The position numbers were made by a program, and so were the translations under genes. From positions 620,001 through 684,000 of the forward strand of contig JALRME010000022.1 of NCBI GenBank assembly GCA_026120035.1: a DNA stretch of 64,000 bases, given 5' to 3'. This stretch comes from Coleophoma eucalyptorum. Lineage: Eukaryota > Ascomycota > Leotiomycetes > Helotiales > Dermateaceae. Below the pieces are notes generated by a model. It was not told the origin of the DNA. It worked only from the letters and a program-made list of their open reading frames with translations, and did not search any database. Below are positions 33,481 through 44,441 of this stretch, in pieces (the stretch's first letter is position 1; each line of letters starts with the position of its first letter).

Positions 33481-35529
33481 ATGACAACTTTTAAATATTC
33501 TCCTTTGAGCTTCAATGATCTGGATATCAGGCTGCTGACGCTGCGTCCTGGGGAATTTAACGATCGCATCCGCATCTCGCTGCAACATGTCTGTCTCCCG
33601 AGAGCAATCGGTCAAACACACGAGCTAGTCCAATCACAAATACAGTCAACTATTCGATCAAATGTCCATCTACCGTCGTACGAAGCATTGTCTTATGCAT
33701 GGGGGTCAAGTGAGAACGCGACGACAATTACTGAAACCTCCTCCTCTGGCGACGCTCTCATTTCGGTGACGGGGAATCTGGATACAGCACTGAGGCACTT
33801 GCGATATACCAAAGGTGATCGTCTGCTTTGGATAGATGCCATCTGTATCGATCAGGATAACCTGCTCGAACGAAACCGTCAGGTTTCTTTCATGGGTACG
33901 ATATATACCGTAGCCAAAAGGGTGGTAGTCTGGCTTGGTCCTGAGGATGGCGATAGTTCTTATGCAATGGATGTAGTCGAATCATTGGGCCAAAAGGTAG
34001 TCGTAGACTGGGTGGCTTACCAAATGGCCCCTTCACATCTGGGTCGCGATGAACCCCATTGGGCTGACCGACACGAAATACTGCCATACCAGCCAAGAGA
34101 ACTAACTGCGTTACTGAACCTGTTCGAGCGATCCTGGTTTGAGCGCTTATGGATACGGCAGGAAATCACGTTGGCCACTGATGCGATCCTCCAATGCGGA
34201 CCAAAGACTATTTCCTGGGCACATTTTCGAAATGCCGTGTTCTGTATATACACAAAGAGGTTCGCCGACGAATGCCTCGGAGATCGACTGGTGGCTTATA
34301 GACAGCGTGGACTCGAGATATTCCGTATATGTGACTCTGCACCGGGCTACTATTCCTACGAGCGGCTCCGGCTTGTCAACCAGGGGGCGAAGTTTGCGGA
34401 CGTGAGGGATGCCATTTATGCGGTGCGAAGTCTTCTGCATAGCCATGACATCTCCTTGGGCGTGCAACCTGACTATTCACTCGGAGCCGTAGAAGTATAC
34501 TTGGACGTCGCTTTACGGATTATCAGCCTTCAAAGAAACTTGAATTTCCTGCGGACGTGTGAACTGGATACCCAGTCCTTTCCGAACCTGCCCAGCTGGG
34601 TGCCTGACTGGTCCTCTCCTATGCGTATTCAACGATGGTCAAGGAATGCCTGGAGTGCTTCTGCATGGATATCTGCGCAAACAGCTTATCTGGGGGATGG
34701 AGTTCTTCGAGCCGCCGGAGTCCGAGTTGCTCGAGTTGGTCGTGTTCGCCAGCTCGGTCATAACGATGGCAAGGTGGAATATCAACGCGCAAGGACGCAC
34801 GAAGACATTATGCACAGCTTGAGGGACTTCCGCTCAGATCTAGAGCACCCTAATGCTCTGTATGTCATGGGCGGTTCATTACTAGAAGCGTATTGCCGCG
34901 CTTTCTGTGGCGATGATCTAGATCACTCCTACCATCAATCAAATGCCTCTCGCCCAAATCTCGAAGAAGCAATGCATACTTTGCAGTCGATACTGCACTC
35001 CGAGGGGCCTTTGCATGGAAAAACCAACATTCTGGGCCAGAATACGTTCCCATATGTCAAAAACGTTAAAGCTATGTGGATCGGGAGGTGCTTTTTTTAC
35101 ACACCAGAGGGACACATCGGGCTTGCACCACTAGGCACCCAGCCAGGCGATATTATATGCATCATCCTGGGATGCGGTGACCCGGTAATTTTACGACCGA
35201 ATGTAAGTGGCACTCGAGAAAGGTGGAATGTAGTCGGGATCGGCTACATACAAGGTCTCATGTCTGGCTCTGCGGTATACAGCGCCTGTCTTCCTGAGTA
35301 CTATCGACCTGTGCGACTCAACAGGATTTATACTGCTCAGACTAGTGAGAATCCTTGGTTTGGACTTGAAGATATACGAGGAGGCAGACTTAGGACGGAC
35401 CCAGCCGAGATTCTAGAAGAAATGGGCATCCAACCGGATGTTGAGCAGAGATTTCCAGGAGTAGTGCAAGTATCGCCCGAGACATTGCGGAAAACTGGGG
35501 TGAAGGTTGAGGACTTTGACTTGATTTGA
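33481..35529 (+). CDS. HET-domain protein (heterokaryon incompatibility)
   Basis: An intronless frame of 682 residues from the ATG at 33481; the upstream ATG at 33409 would add 24 residues but lacks the usual start. HET proteins trigger cell death when genetically different hyphae fuse. Seen: the start TFKYSPLSFNDLDIRLLTL, then the HET domain at about residues 67-260 with YEALSYAWGSS, LRHLRYTKGDRLLWIDAICI, DQDNLLERNRQVSFMGTIY and VVVWLGPEDGDS, and further FERSWFERLWIRQEI. The remaining 400 residues (RDAIYAVRSLL, LPSWVPDWSS, GDIICIILGCGDPVILR) are the usual C-terminal region of such proteins. No NACHT or repeat domain is attached. The frame is fully open and GC-richer than its surroundings, unlike the decayed neighbours, which suggests it is in use. 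Confidence 0.92.
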   Translation: MTTFKYSPLSFNDLDIRLLTLRPGEFNDRIRISLQHVCLPRAIGQTHELVQSQIQSTIRSNVHLPSYEALSYAWGSSENATTITETSSSGDALISVTGNLDTALRHLRYTKGDRLLWIDAICIDQDNLLERNRQVSFMGTIYTVAKRVVVWLGPEDGDSSYAMDVVESLGQKVVVDWVAYQMAPSHLGRDEPHWADRHEILPYQPRELTALLNLFERSWFERLWIRQEITLATDAILQCGPKTISWAHFRNAVFCIYTKRFADECLGDRLVAYRQRGLEIFRICDSAPGYYSYERLRLVNQGAKFADVRDAIYAVRSLLHSHDISLGVQPDYSLGAVEVYLDVALRIISLQRNLNFLRTCELDTQSFPNLPSWVPDWSSPMRIQRWSRNAWSASAWISAQTAYLGDGVLRAAGVRVARVGRVRQLGHNDGKVEYQRARTHEDIMHSLRDFRSDLEHPNALYVMGGSLLEAYCRAFCGDDLDHSYHQSNASRPNLEEAMHTLQSILHSEGPLHGKTNILGQNTFPYVKNVKAMWIGRCFFYTPEGHIGLAPLGTQPGDIICIILGCGDPVILRPNVSGTRERWNVVGIGYIQGLMSGSAVYSACLPEYYRPVRLNRIYTAQTSENPWFGLEDIRGGRLRTDPAEILEEMGIQPDVEQRFPGVVQVSPETLRKTGVKVEDFDLI

Positions 35530-35839
35530 AAACTAGACGTGAAACACGGAGCATATTAAGGTACCTAGTGTCAAAGTAAATGAGAGCAGGTAAGGTCGGC
35601 ATCATGCAGCTGATCCTTATAATGAAGGGGGTTGCTCTCCTTTCATAATTCTCCATAGTACTAGCACTGCCAGAATCATTGAGCACTAAAACTGCCCAAT
35701 GCAACTATGCGGCTCGACTATTCAACCCCTCGAGTTCACATGTCGAGTCAACATCTATCAATTATTCACCAAGCCTCGCCCCTCCAAACCGAAAAGGAAC
35801 TATCTGTGTACCATCTAATTGCCAATTATATCAAACTGT

Positions 35840-36562
35840 GCCAGCGGCTTTGAAATTGCAATCCGTTCCCAACAAGCTCGTTATATCAGCCATCATGTTT
35901 GTGTACGTTGCCAAGGTGTTGGAATCCAACAAGCCTGGCTACGTTATTCAATATATCCAAAATATTCGGCCTTGCATTTTCCCAAGCTGGCCTTTTCCTC
36001 ATCAGCTACTCCAGCGGCAAACTTCCTACCTTTGCAATCCTGCTTCCAGCCCTCATTTCTTTTTCAAAAGTAGTGGCTCAAACTTAACGCAGCATGCGTT
36101 GTTTTGGAATTGAAGGCTAGTATCTATTTACTGGTACTCGGGCAAGTTATCGTCGGACTCTGCCCTGCGTGGCTGGTGGTCATCTGTGGTAAGAATGCAT
36201 AGTTTTCTTTTCACCCTTCGACCCGTATTTTGGCCTAAACTAATTCTATATGGAACATGATAGTCATGGATGTTTCTTCACGCACAGCCGGTATCGCTGC
36301 ATCATGTCGCGCGCGCCTCTCGACTGTTGTGCGAAATGATGAGGTTGGCCAAATCTACTCGGTGCTTGTAATCGTTGAGACAGTCGTAGACCTAATCAGC
36401 GGGCCGATGTATGCGGAGACTTTCATACTCGGTATGGATATTGGACTTATTGGTTTGCCTTTTCTCTTCATTGCTATTGTTTCCTTCCTAGGTGCTATTG
36501 TACTCCATACGGTAAACTTTGAGTCGGCAGAAGAACCAGCTTGCCAAGGGGTAAATGTATAA
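35840..36562 (+). pseudogene. MFS transporter, broken, C-terminal helices
   Basis: The distal part reads ASIYLLVLGQVIVGLCPAWL. It then crosses an intron (about 36187-36265; donor GTAAGA, acceptor GATAG) into MDVSSRTAGIAASCRARLS, EVGQIYSVLVIVETVVDLISGP and GLIGLPFLFIAIVSFLGAIVL, and stops at 36562. This matches the last helices of a common fungal MFS transporter type (normally ATSLV...VGRLYTVIAVVETIG...AGP). Further upstream, hydrophobic phrases (LFNISKIFGLAFSQAGLFLIS) appear in shifted frames with stops such as AAG TAG TGG, and the N-terminal half is absent. It is a degraded copy; the last exon is open. Confidence 0.6.
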
Positions 36563-36639
36563 AAGGCCGTAGTAACCTATTTTACAGGAAATATAGTAGG
36601 TGTGGATAGGCTAATCATCTCTTCTTTCCATACCTCCTC

Positions 36640-36960
36640 ATTGAGACCTGTTGACCTCCAGGAACCATATTGACCTACAGGGATCATGCTGGCATGGTCT
36701 TCAAATTTTTACTCGATATTGGTACGATTGAAACCTACTTAGAACACAAATACAACAATTCAGAACTAGTTTGGACGTAGCACCCATTCATCCTAGATAT
36801 TAGTATGAGAAAAAGCCCCAGTATGGGCTCCTCAGTCCAATTCTATTCAATAACGTTACCATACAATTGTTCTCACATTGTTCGCTCCTGAATCACCGAA
36901 AAATCCAGCCTCCAACCTTTAACACGTCCTTTTCGCGCGTTATTAATAGGTTGCTATAAT
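36640..36960. repeat. Dispersed degenerate repeat, copy B
   Basis: Shares TTGACCTCCAGG, TTGACCTACAGGG, ATATTAGTATGAGAAAAAGCCCC, the TCAGTCCAATTCTATTCAAT block and AATTGTTCTCAC with copy A at 30455-30760. The order of the first two motifs is exchanged. Confidence 0.55.
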
Positions 36961-38431
36961 GCATAATATTGTAGATCTAAGAAATATAGCCACTATCATC
37001 CTACATCTTCAGAATTGAAAACGCTCTAATGTACCTAACTTAGTAGTGACTCTTATAATTGGATTGGAATATCACAAACCAGATTGTGGTTAATGAGAAT
37101 ATTATCAATACAGTGATAATCTTGCTGAATTATAGTCAAAACATGAATTCGTAGAGGCCAACCATAGATGTTTGCGCTCTAGTAGGCTTCCTCTCACAGA
37201 TACTATATTCTAGTTGTTTCTATTTTAGAGATAGAGCATATTTAAATGAGTTTAACTTTATAGATATAGTGCGCAGTGGTTACCACAATAGGTCATTTGT
37301 GCCGCTGTGAGACCCACTTCCTCTATCCCTAGCGCACATATCGAGACAGCTGACAGAAATGACACTTAAATGCAGTACACAAATGGTAATACCGCGGAGG
37401 TGAGCCCCAGAATGCGGTCTCAATATAAAGTCTAATAGTAACATTGCGGTAAGGCACACCAGGTATGTCATTATAGATAGATTCCTTACGTAATTTACGT
37501 AAATATGTTTCTCAAACCTTATGCGTCCTTGATGACTCTACATAATCAAATATACCCCTTAAGTAAACTCTGTAAGACTTTGATTTCTATATTGTTTTAG
37601 ATAAACTCCATTGTGTTTTATTCTAAACCTTAGTGCTAACCCTAACCCCAAGAGATTGTATTATCTTCTGTCTGGTAGAATCTACTCCTTAGCTAAGCCA
37701 CAATACTTCACGTCACTTTGATCGGTTATCTTTCCATTATAATCACTTTAGAAATAAATAAGCCATCGGAAATTTGATCTCACAGTAGGGACGATCTCAC
37801 AGTAGGAACGGGTAGGTAAACCCATCTGAGGACCTACTAAACACTTGGAAGTACGACCGCGCGATCTTCGGCTATCAATTCGTAGAGTTAAGGTTCACAT
37901 TATGACCTGATTTTAGAGATAAGACTTTTTGAAGTGCTATTTTTTTTGAAAACCTGTTCTTAAGTAGGTTTCAACTGACGTAGTAATGGGACGGTAATTT
38001 ACATCCAGATGTAAATTGTCTGAGTATGCCCCTCGTATTGAGAATAGGCAGATAGTTTCTAGGCACTAGATACATAGTATACTCCAGAGAGATATTGGCA
38101 AACCTTTCCCATAGCTAAGCTTAAAGCAGTATCATGCGTATATGATCTGACAAGGGGCTTATTGAAACCCTTTGCGCCCTACGGTAGGACTTGGATCTTA
38201 GTTGAAGTTTTTCTCAGCCACACAAAGGTCGTAGAGCAAAGCTAGCTAGTACTATTCTAATGATATAAGGTATAAGAAGCGTCTATATTCGTAGAGAAAC
38301 ATGATGGTTATCTTATCAGTTAAGGCATCGAACATATTGATTCTCCAGATCTTTCTCTGCAAAAATCCCCACTCCCCAGTCCAGCCGACTTTGAACCCTA
38401 CCTCTCCCTAAGTCCCAACCCACTCAACAAG
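36961..38431. other. AT-rich gap, no gene seen
   Basis: Nothing protein-like is visible beyond the minus-strand frame at 37280-37471, which has no recognisable features. The last 100 bp, with a CT-rich stretch near 38340-38410, is the proximal promoter of the next gene. Confidence 0.45.
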
Positions 38432-39355
38432 ATGTTGTTCTTGCAAAGCTTCCTCTTTTTCCTCAGCATGAGTGACACCTTCACCACCGCGGAAAGGATC
38501 CCTCGTTTCGTTCTCCGAGACTCTAAACCGAGAATGGCTTCCCCTGAGTCTGGTCTCGCAACACGGGAGCCTGAACCAAAGAAGCTGTTCAAACGAGCTT
38601 GCCCAGCCGGAACCCGATATCTCTACCACATTCCTGGCTCGCCCGCTGCTGAGGTCTGTATCGGAACATGGGCCTTTGCCAGCTGCACCATTATTGTGAC
38701 GAGTGTGGCCGCCGTGTTTGTCACTTTATCTATCACGTCCGCCAACTGGGTGAAGAGCCAAGCGACGGATGCGTCCAGTGCTGGACCTCCCGCCAAGAAG
38801 AGGGCTGATAAAGAGCCCTTGACCTGGGGCGCCTTGTACAATTATACCAAGGCGATGGGGACCAACCGAATTGAAGGCGACGCTTGCGCGCTACTCACCA
38901 ATACATCATCATCCAACCCGTTAACTGCGTACAGCACCAACCTTACGGCTTCACTTAACCTCGACCTCGATCCATCGTCTCCCAAAGGCATCGCCGCGGC
39001 CATCCCCCCATCCCCAAACGCACAATACGTCGCCACGGGGCTAGAGATTCACCAAGATGGGTTCTCAGCGAGTTTCGCGCCGCAGAACGCTGGCGAGCTG
39101 GAGCGCCGCTCCTCGTGCCGCGAGCAGATCCATATCCACTACTGGGCGGCGGCGGGCCACACTGGGACGATTCTAAGCTCGTCGGAGGTGAAGAAGCTGG
39201 CCAACGTGGCGCTGAGTGATTCGTATGCGAAGAATTACCAGGCTGCATGCTACGAGTTGGACAATGATGGGAACTGGAGCGGCATCTACCGCATCTGCTA
39301 CAACAACAACAAATCGCAGATTGGGTGCTTCAAATGCAGCGGGCATAACAACTAG
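38432..39355 (+). CDS. Secreted preproprotein with three dibasic processing sites, killer-preprotoxin-like layout
   Basis: An intronless 307-residue frame, clearly GC-richer than its flanks. Seen: a hydrophobic signal segment (residues 1-14), a propeptide to LFKR (54-55), a segment with a strongly hydrophobic stretch (about 79-106), a KKR site (122-124), a segment with three N-glycosylation sequons (N137, N157, N170), a RR site (225-226), and a terminal 81-residue segment with five cysteines (229, 273, 289, 299, 302). Cysteines 57, 76 and 85 lie in the second segment and 152 in the third. Kex2-type cleavage at KR/RR is inferred. The order delta, hydrophobic alpha, glycosylated gamma, Cys-bearing beta, and the total length, recall the K1 killer preprotoxin of yeast (about 316 residues). 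I see only this likeness in layout and claim no sequence homology. It could also be another secreted, processed protein of unknown role. Confidence 0.75.
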   Translation: MLFLQSFLFFLSMSDTFTTAERIPRFVLRDSKPRMASPESGLATREPEPKKLFKRACPAGTRYLYHIPGSPAAEVCIGTWAFASCTIIVTSVAAVFVTLSITSANWVKSQATDASSAGPPAKKRADKEPLTWGALYNYTKAMGTNRIEGDACALLTNTSSSNPLTAYSTNLTASLNLDLDPSSPKGIAAAIPPSPNAQYVATGLEIHQDGFSASFAPQNAGELERRSSCREQIHIHYWAAAGHTGTILSSSEVKKLANVALSDSYAKNYQAACYELDNDGNWSGIYRICYNNNKSQIGCFKCSGHNN

Positions 39356-40030
39356 GACGAGATAATATCCGTGTGCCCGAACTCCCAATAGTTGGTCTCC
39401 CCGTAGTCAGATTTTGGTTTTTGGCCTTGCCTTGCAAACTCTGCAGGGGCTAGGTTGGGTGTGGTTGGGCGGTTGGTATTCTATCATTGGCAGAGATGAA
39501 AAGGCTGGCGATTCAACATCGAGCAGCGGTTAGGCTCGGTACATGCTTCTTTCGAAATTCGTGTTTTTGACTTCACGTTCACGATTGATGGATGATATGG
39601 TTGAATTTTGTTGCATAGCTTGAACTAAGTAAGGAAGCAGTTGATCTGCTGAGAACTTTTCTCTAAACTGAATTTACAACCGTCGCACCCCAAAGCTTGA
39701 GAACCTGTCAAGTTTCCCCTTTGACTCTTGTTCTAACCATGACACCCCCCAGTCGCGCTTCCAACTTAGAAATCTTGGCATGATACAGTTCCATATCGCG
39801 AATGTGAAAAGCCAAACTCTTTTCTCATTGCATCACATATTTATGGAGTCTTGGGAGATAGTCACGAATTGGACATGTCCAGATCCACAGAGTACCATTG
39901 TGAATTCGGTTTTGCTTTTCCAAACCTGACTACTATCGCCCATGGTTGGACAATCGAGGAATACTCTCATAAATTTCGACTAAAGCCGGGCTCCAATAAA
40001 TCTGACCATGCCCACATAGACCATTCCCCT
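39356..40030. other. Intergenic, no gene seen
   Basis: Holds the 3' flank of the preproprotein gene. The plus-strand frame at 39851-40036 has no recognisable features. Confidence 0.45.
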
Positions 40031-40315
40031 TTATGACTGACCATCCAAATATGTAGTTGAAACCGTGCGTGTACTCGCGCTATCGACGACAGGGTGGCCA
40101 CTATGATAGCTTCCGATGATGAATTTCACAGGGCCCTTGCGGAAGAAAAGGCATCGGTTGGTGCGTAGATTCTGGCTGTTGTCCACCAACTCCTTGCTGA
40201 CCTCCACGACGTAGCAGTCAGCCAGGTAGGAGATAATAATCGCAAGGAGGAGGCTAAAGAAGGTCCACGTCAGGGCCGTGACAAGGTCAGACGGGGATAA
40301 GGCCCTCGTAGTCAT
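40031..40315 (-). CDS. Hypothetical 94-residue single-pass membrane protein
   Basis: A minus-strand frame with one clear membrane helix (ALTWTFFSLLLAIIISYLADCYV, near residues 14-36) and a polar tail with KGPVKFIIGS. Base composition is higher in GC than the flanks. I do not recognise a family. It may be a real small gene or a fragment of a larger one; support is weak. Confidence 0.3.
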   Translation of the reverse strand: MTTRALSPSDLVTALTWTFFSLLLAIIISYLADCYVVEVSKELVDNSQNLRTNRCLFFRKGPVKFIIGSYHSGHPVVDSASTRTVSTTYLDGQS

Positions 40316-41037
40316 GTTTGGATGTTGACGTGCCTGAATAGGGATGCGAAACGGCGATAATTCTAGAGATCTTAGATAGTTAGATGGCGGTAAGGAACGA
40401 GAGAAGAATAAGATTGTAGAGGAATTGCATGATGGGGCGGAGGGTTCGAGGTTAAAATAAGCAACGGGCTCGATTACAACGTCGAACTTTAACGCAGCCG
40501 CTCATCCTACGGTGGTTTGAAAGTTTAAAAAGGGGCTTGTAGATGCCGCATTCTTCGGCTCAGCAATAAATCTACCTCGTTATCACGTAGTAGCCCCATG
40601 CCAATTGCGGACCGGGGAGCAAAGTCACGGCGAGTACTTTTTCATGAACTGCAACAAAATTTTCATCATACGTTCTCTATACAATGCGTATCTTACCTGA
40701 TTCGCGTGTCGATCCCCCAAGCTGACCGCCGTTACCTTTACTTAGAAGGGATTTCTAGTGTACAGGCTGCGCCTCACTCCCGCTTTCTTAGCCTACACGG
40801 TACTATATACCATGGACACCAAATCAGATGCGCTCTCGCGACTGTTAACGGGCTATTGTATACAAAGATCAATTCCTTAATACCTTATTAAATGTAGCGA
40901 AGTTACATTCATATATCTATAAAGATTACTATTGAGCTTTTTGGTTTGAAATAGCAGCCAAGTTCTTTACATTCATGTCAACTCCATCTTTACAAGTCTC
41001 TCATCAGAAGCGAGATAAAATTTCGGGAACCATTCAC
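40316..41037. other. Intergenic, no gene seen
   Basis: The plus-strand frame at 40598-40891 has no domain. The rest is featureless. Confidence 0.4.
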
Positions 41038-42030
41038 TTATGCCGTTCCTAAAGACATCTTGGCTAAGGTTTTACCAGTCTGCCAAGCCTTATCCATGCC
41101 ATTTTCTTCATTCCCTTGTCTACCTGTTAAATTTTCTTTTACACGGCCGACCAAAGGGAACCCATCTACCGTAAAGCCCGTAATCCCAGACCCAATGCTA
41201 GGTATTTTTAGAGTAGTGTTTTCCAGGCCTTTACGAAAAACATTAGCTAGTGCCGCATTTAAATTTGCTTTAGCAGTCTCTCCAATTATACTTTCATCAC
41301 TTGATAACATCTGTTCAAGTTTATGGGCCTTTCCACCTATATAGATATATCTAGTATTCTCGCCTTGTGTTATGTAGTACAGCCCAGTAGAAAATATTTA
41401 CAACTCTGGATTATACGAACCTTTGTCTGTAGCACTCCAGGAAAACTTTGTACCAAGGCTGAGAAATGAAGGACTAGCTTTGTTCCTCGCAATGGGTATA
41501 ATTCTCCTCGAAGACCTGGGATAAGATGCGATGCGAACGCATTAGTATAAGGGATAACCTTTGCTGTACGTACAACCCCACTTTATGTCGTCAAGTAGGA
41601 AGGATAATCTGCATTGAGATCATTTTCTGAGTGCCTTATTGCAGTGCAGATATTGGCGTGTTGGTTTCGATTGAAAATCTCTGAAAGTGATCTTTTATTC
41701 GAGTATCCAAAATTTATGTGACAAGACGGTAAGGCCATAGAGCAGCAGCACCATCCAATTCTAGAACAGCAGCTTCATCACGAAAATTGTATTTCTTTTC
41801 AACATTAGTCCTTTTCATCATACGCTGGGATTGAAATAATTCTTACTTTTAACCCTTCTTCCCTTTCTAGAATCCGAATAATCCCTTTCAACTTTGGCAT
41901 GAGCTTTTCAAAAGCAGTGACGCCAAGCTTAGCATACTCCAGAATATATGCATCTTTAATACAAGTAACTCTGTCACATCCAGAAGACTAGTCTCTTCTT
42001 TCACTTGATTACTCAAGTTAGAGATAATCA
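41038..42030 (-). pseudogene. FAD-dependent oxidoreductase (DAO family), second decayed copy
   Basis: Reading downward from about 42030, the minus strand shows CIKDAYILEYAKLGVTAFEKL and, after frame changes, AAVLELDGAAALWPYRLVT and IETNTPISAL. Then comes VIPYTNAFASHLIPGLRGEL, and last a 90-codon open frame with IPSIGSGITGFTVDGFPLVG (41038-41310), the C-terminal FAD-contact motif of DAO-fold proteins. The N-terminal Rossmann motif is not visible. Stops and frameshifts break the middle. It complements the 24573-25372 copy, which keeps the N-terminus but lacks this C-terminus; they are not joined parts because their shared middle (ATN/TNxxxxHLxPxLxxxxxPxRG) occurs in both. Confidence 0.72.
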
Positions 42031-42042
42031 ACCGCATCCGGT

Positions 42043-44441
42043 CTACGAAGGAAACAACGATAGAGTTCGAGCATCTTCGTTCGATCCCCTAACGCCCTCT
42101 ACGCTCTCTATATATTCGTTGTTATCGTTTTCGTCTATATAAACACCCACAAGTGTCGGTGCATTAGCACCATCTTGAACTGACGAATTTTCGGTCCTAG
42201 AATCAACATTGTCCACGGAGATTTCTCCGATACTTGCTCTAGCCTTCGATTTATCCTCTGTGGTATCTACTGATCGATAGTAAATAGGGTGCTCCAAGTC
42301 ACTAATATCGAAAGCTGATAGAATGTCGCCTTCTTTAGTCACAGGGATTATGTCAGTGCAGCCAGACCATGTGCCTATGCCTAGTTCTTCTTGAGCTAGG
42401 CGATGCATCTGTAGTGCACCGTTTGTTGTCCACTCGATAGACGGATAGTCTCTACACTTGCGTCGTTGCTGAATGTAGGTAAGGGTAGGCTCAAATACAA
42501 AAGATATTATAATAATAACAAAGCTAGTGATATATGTAAACAATAGCCCGAAAAGGCTGAAGGATGTGTATGAGGTACTACGGATCTTCTAAAATTGATA
42601 TTAGCCGGAGCATATTATTCTCTCGTTGAAGGGGGCTAAGCCCTTATTCAAAGAGAGCAACTCTATGCATCGAAATACGTACTTGGTTATGGCAGAGCTG
42701 CTGCTGCGCGTCGTTAGAAGGGAAAGCTTCAAATTGCTCCAAATCTGGATCTCCTAAAGCCATAAACACATACTGTGCTTGAATTGTAGCAAGCACTATG
42801 TTGAACCAATTCGTTACATCGAGCTGCCACTGATTTTGGGGTAGAGGATACTGAATTCCCTGAATGAGTGAGGATTGAGATGACAGCGATGTCGCGCCAA
42901 GTTCGGACAACACGGTACGAATTGTATCGACGTCCATGGCTTCCATAGTCGTTAACCAATAGAGACGAGAACCGGCCACTGTTGTTGAATTAATGTCGCC
43001 GTAATTCAATTCGTTCTCTGTCAAGTTGAAAAAGGGAGCGGCGCCAAATAAAGAATCAAGCTTGCTGGCAAGTGGTCCACACCCGCTTTCTCGTGGATAG
43101 GCAGAGTTGCACCACTGCCACTGCTCGAGACACCCCATTGGACTTGCTGCTTCCGCCGGGATGTAACTTGATAAATTTCCTTGTGTCTGCACGAAAGAAA
43201 AGTCGCCGGTGGTGAGAGTCGCTCGGTACCAGTCATCGTCCATAGGCTCGAAAAACCGAACACCATTGCCTGACTGGAAGATCAGAGTCAAGTCTGCGTC
43301 TGATCTAAAAAGCTGGGGAACAGGATCGAAATCGGATTGGTTAATCTGGATATTCCCATCTATTGATTTAGATTTTGTGACACTAATATAGGTGCGATGT
43401 TAGCGATGAGCGTAACAAAGTTGCTGTTAACAGGAAATCTAATTCAACGCCGAAACCGACTGTCACATACCTCAATTCATAGTTAAGTACAGAGTCTATT
43501 GCTATCAACTCAGAAGGGTACTGGGAATCAAGAGTCTCAACTTCTTTTGTAAAATTGTCAGAGCTGTTGTAATGACCAGATCGACTCGGTCGAGGACCAT
43601 AGTTGTATGTTACAAAGGTTTTGTTTTGTGCAAACACTTCGTCAGTATAACCTTCCGTTACCAGTGGTGCACATTGCAATACATAGCGCATTGCGAATCT
43701 TTCATCCTCCGGAGCATTAAGTCCCAAGTCGTTGTTACTATCCATATAGCCAGTGTCGAGGAGCAAATTTGATGTATTACTTCGACATATGCCCTCGTCG
43801 AAAGGGCAAGCAGTATTGTTGTCCCAGATAGCTATAGGGAGAGATTTGACCACGAACTTGTCGCAATCAAGTAACCCAGAACTGTTGGCTGAATAGCATT
43901 GGCGAGCGTAAAGTGCCGCATCCATGACTCTCCCACTTAATACTGACATCACATCAGCTATATCACTGATATTAATAGGAATTTGTAGCTGGCCACAGTG
44001 ATCCCCTTGCAGTAAGACTTCGTCACCGGGAGCCGAGGAGATTTCCGAAGATAATCCGCCAGCAACAGTAAATGCAGAAATACAGCAAATGCTCAGTAGT
44101 ATCATTGGCAGGAGGCTGGAAGATCGTTTCAAGACCTTGCTGGTATTTCGCCATGCCCAGAAAAGACGAAGGAGTAAGATTAGTCCTGAGTCGGGTGATG
44201 AAGAGTTGCGGAGAATGACCTGGCGCTGATGGTAAATGGCGTCACGAGGCTCTGAAGTTGAGAAGTAGGTATGGGTGACAAGGCAGATGATACTCCAGAA
44301 TCTGGACGCCACAAATGGGATCAGAAAACCAGTGAATGCAATAAGCAAATTCCCATCTGCGCGAGTGGTAGTGAGAGTTGCCCCCCAGATGGTGCCATTG
44401 GACCAATTGGTCCACACCCCCAGATAGACATTCCCATCCAT
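42043..44441 (-). CDS. Large fungal membrane protein of unknown function, three exons
   Basis: Exons 43471-44441, 42683-43382 and 42043-42588 join in frame across introns of 88 and 94 bp (donors GTATGT and GTACGT, acceptors TTAG), giving 738 residues. Seen: hydrophobic helices near the N-terminus (LLIAFTGFLIPFVASRFWSI and LLPMILLSICCISAFTVAGG), a long, probably extracellular region with more than eight N-x-S/T sites and several cysteines (LQCAPLV, CRSNTSN, CHNQ), and one strong C-terminal helix (LFTYITSFVIIIISFVF) followed by an acidic cytoplasmic tail. Proteins with this pattern are abundant and highly divergent in Pezizomycotina, and I know no function. The whole reading is open, so the gene looks alive. 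A role at the cell surface is inference only. Confidence 0.8.

Noticed and set aside
36257..36562. Considered as a complete 101-residue gene
   Set aside because: It is only the last exon of an MFS transporter; the acceptor site and upstream helices show that it is part of a larger broken gene.
37625..37660. AACCCTAACCCC-like run suggesting telomere repeats
   Set aside because: Only one or two imperfect units, here and near 55863; not an array.
40441..40455. GGTTCGAGG stretch resembling a tRNA T-loop
   Set aside because: No acceptor stem, D-arm or anticodon arm can be paired around it.
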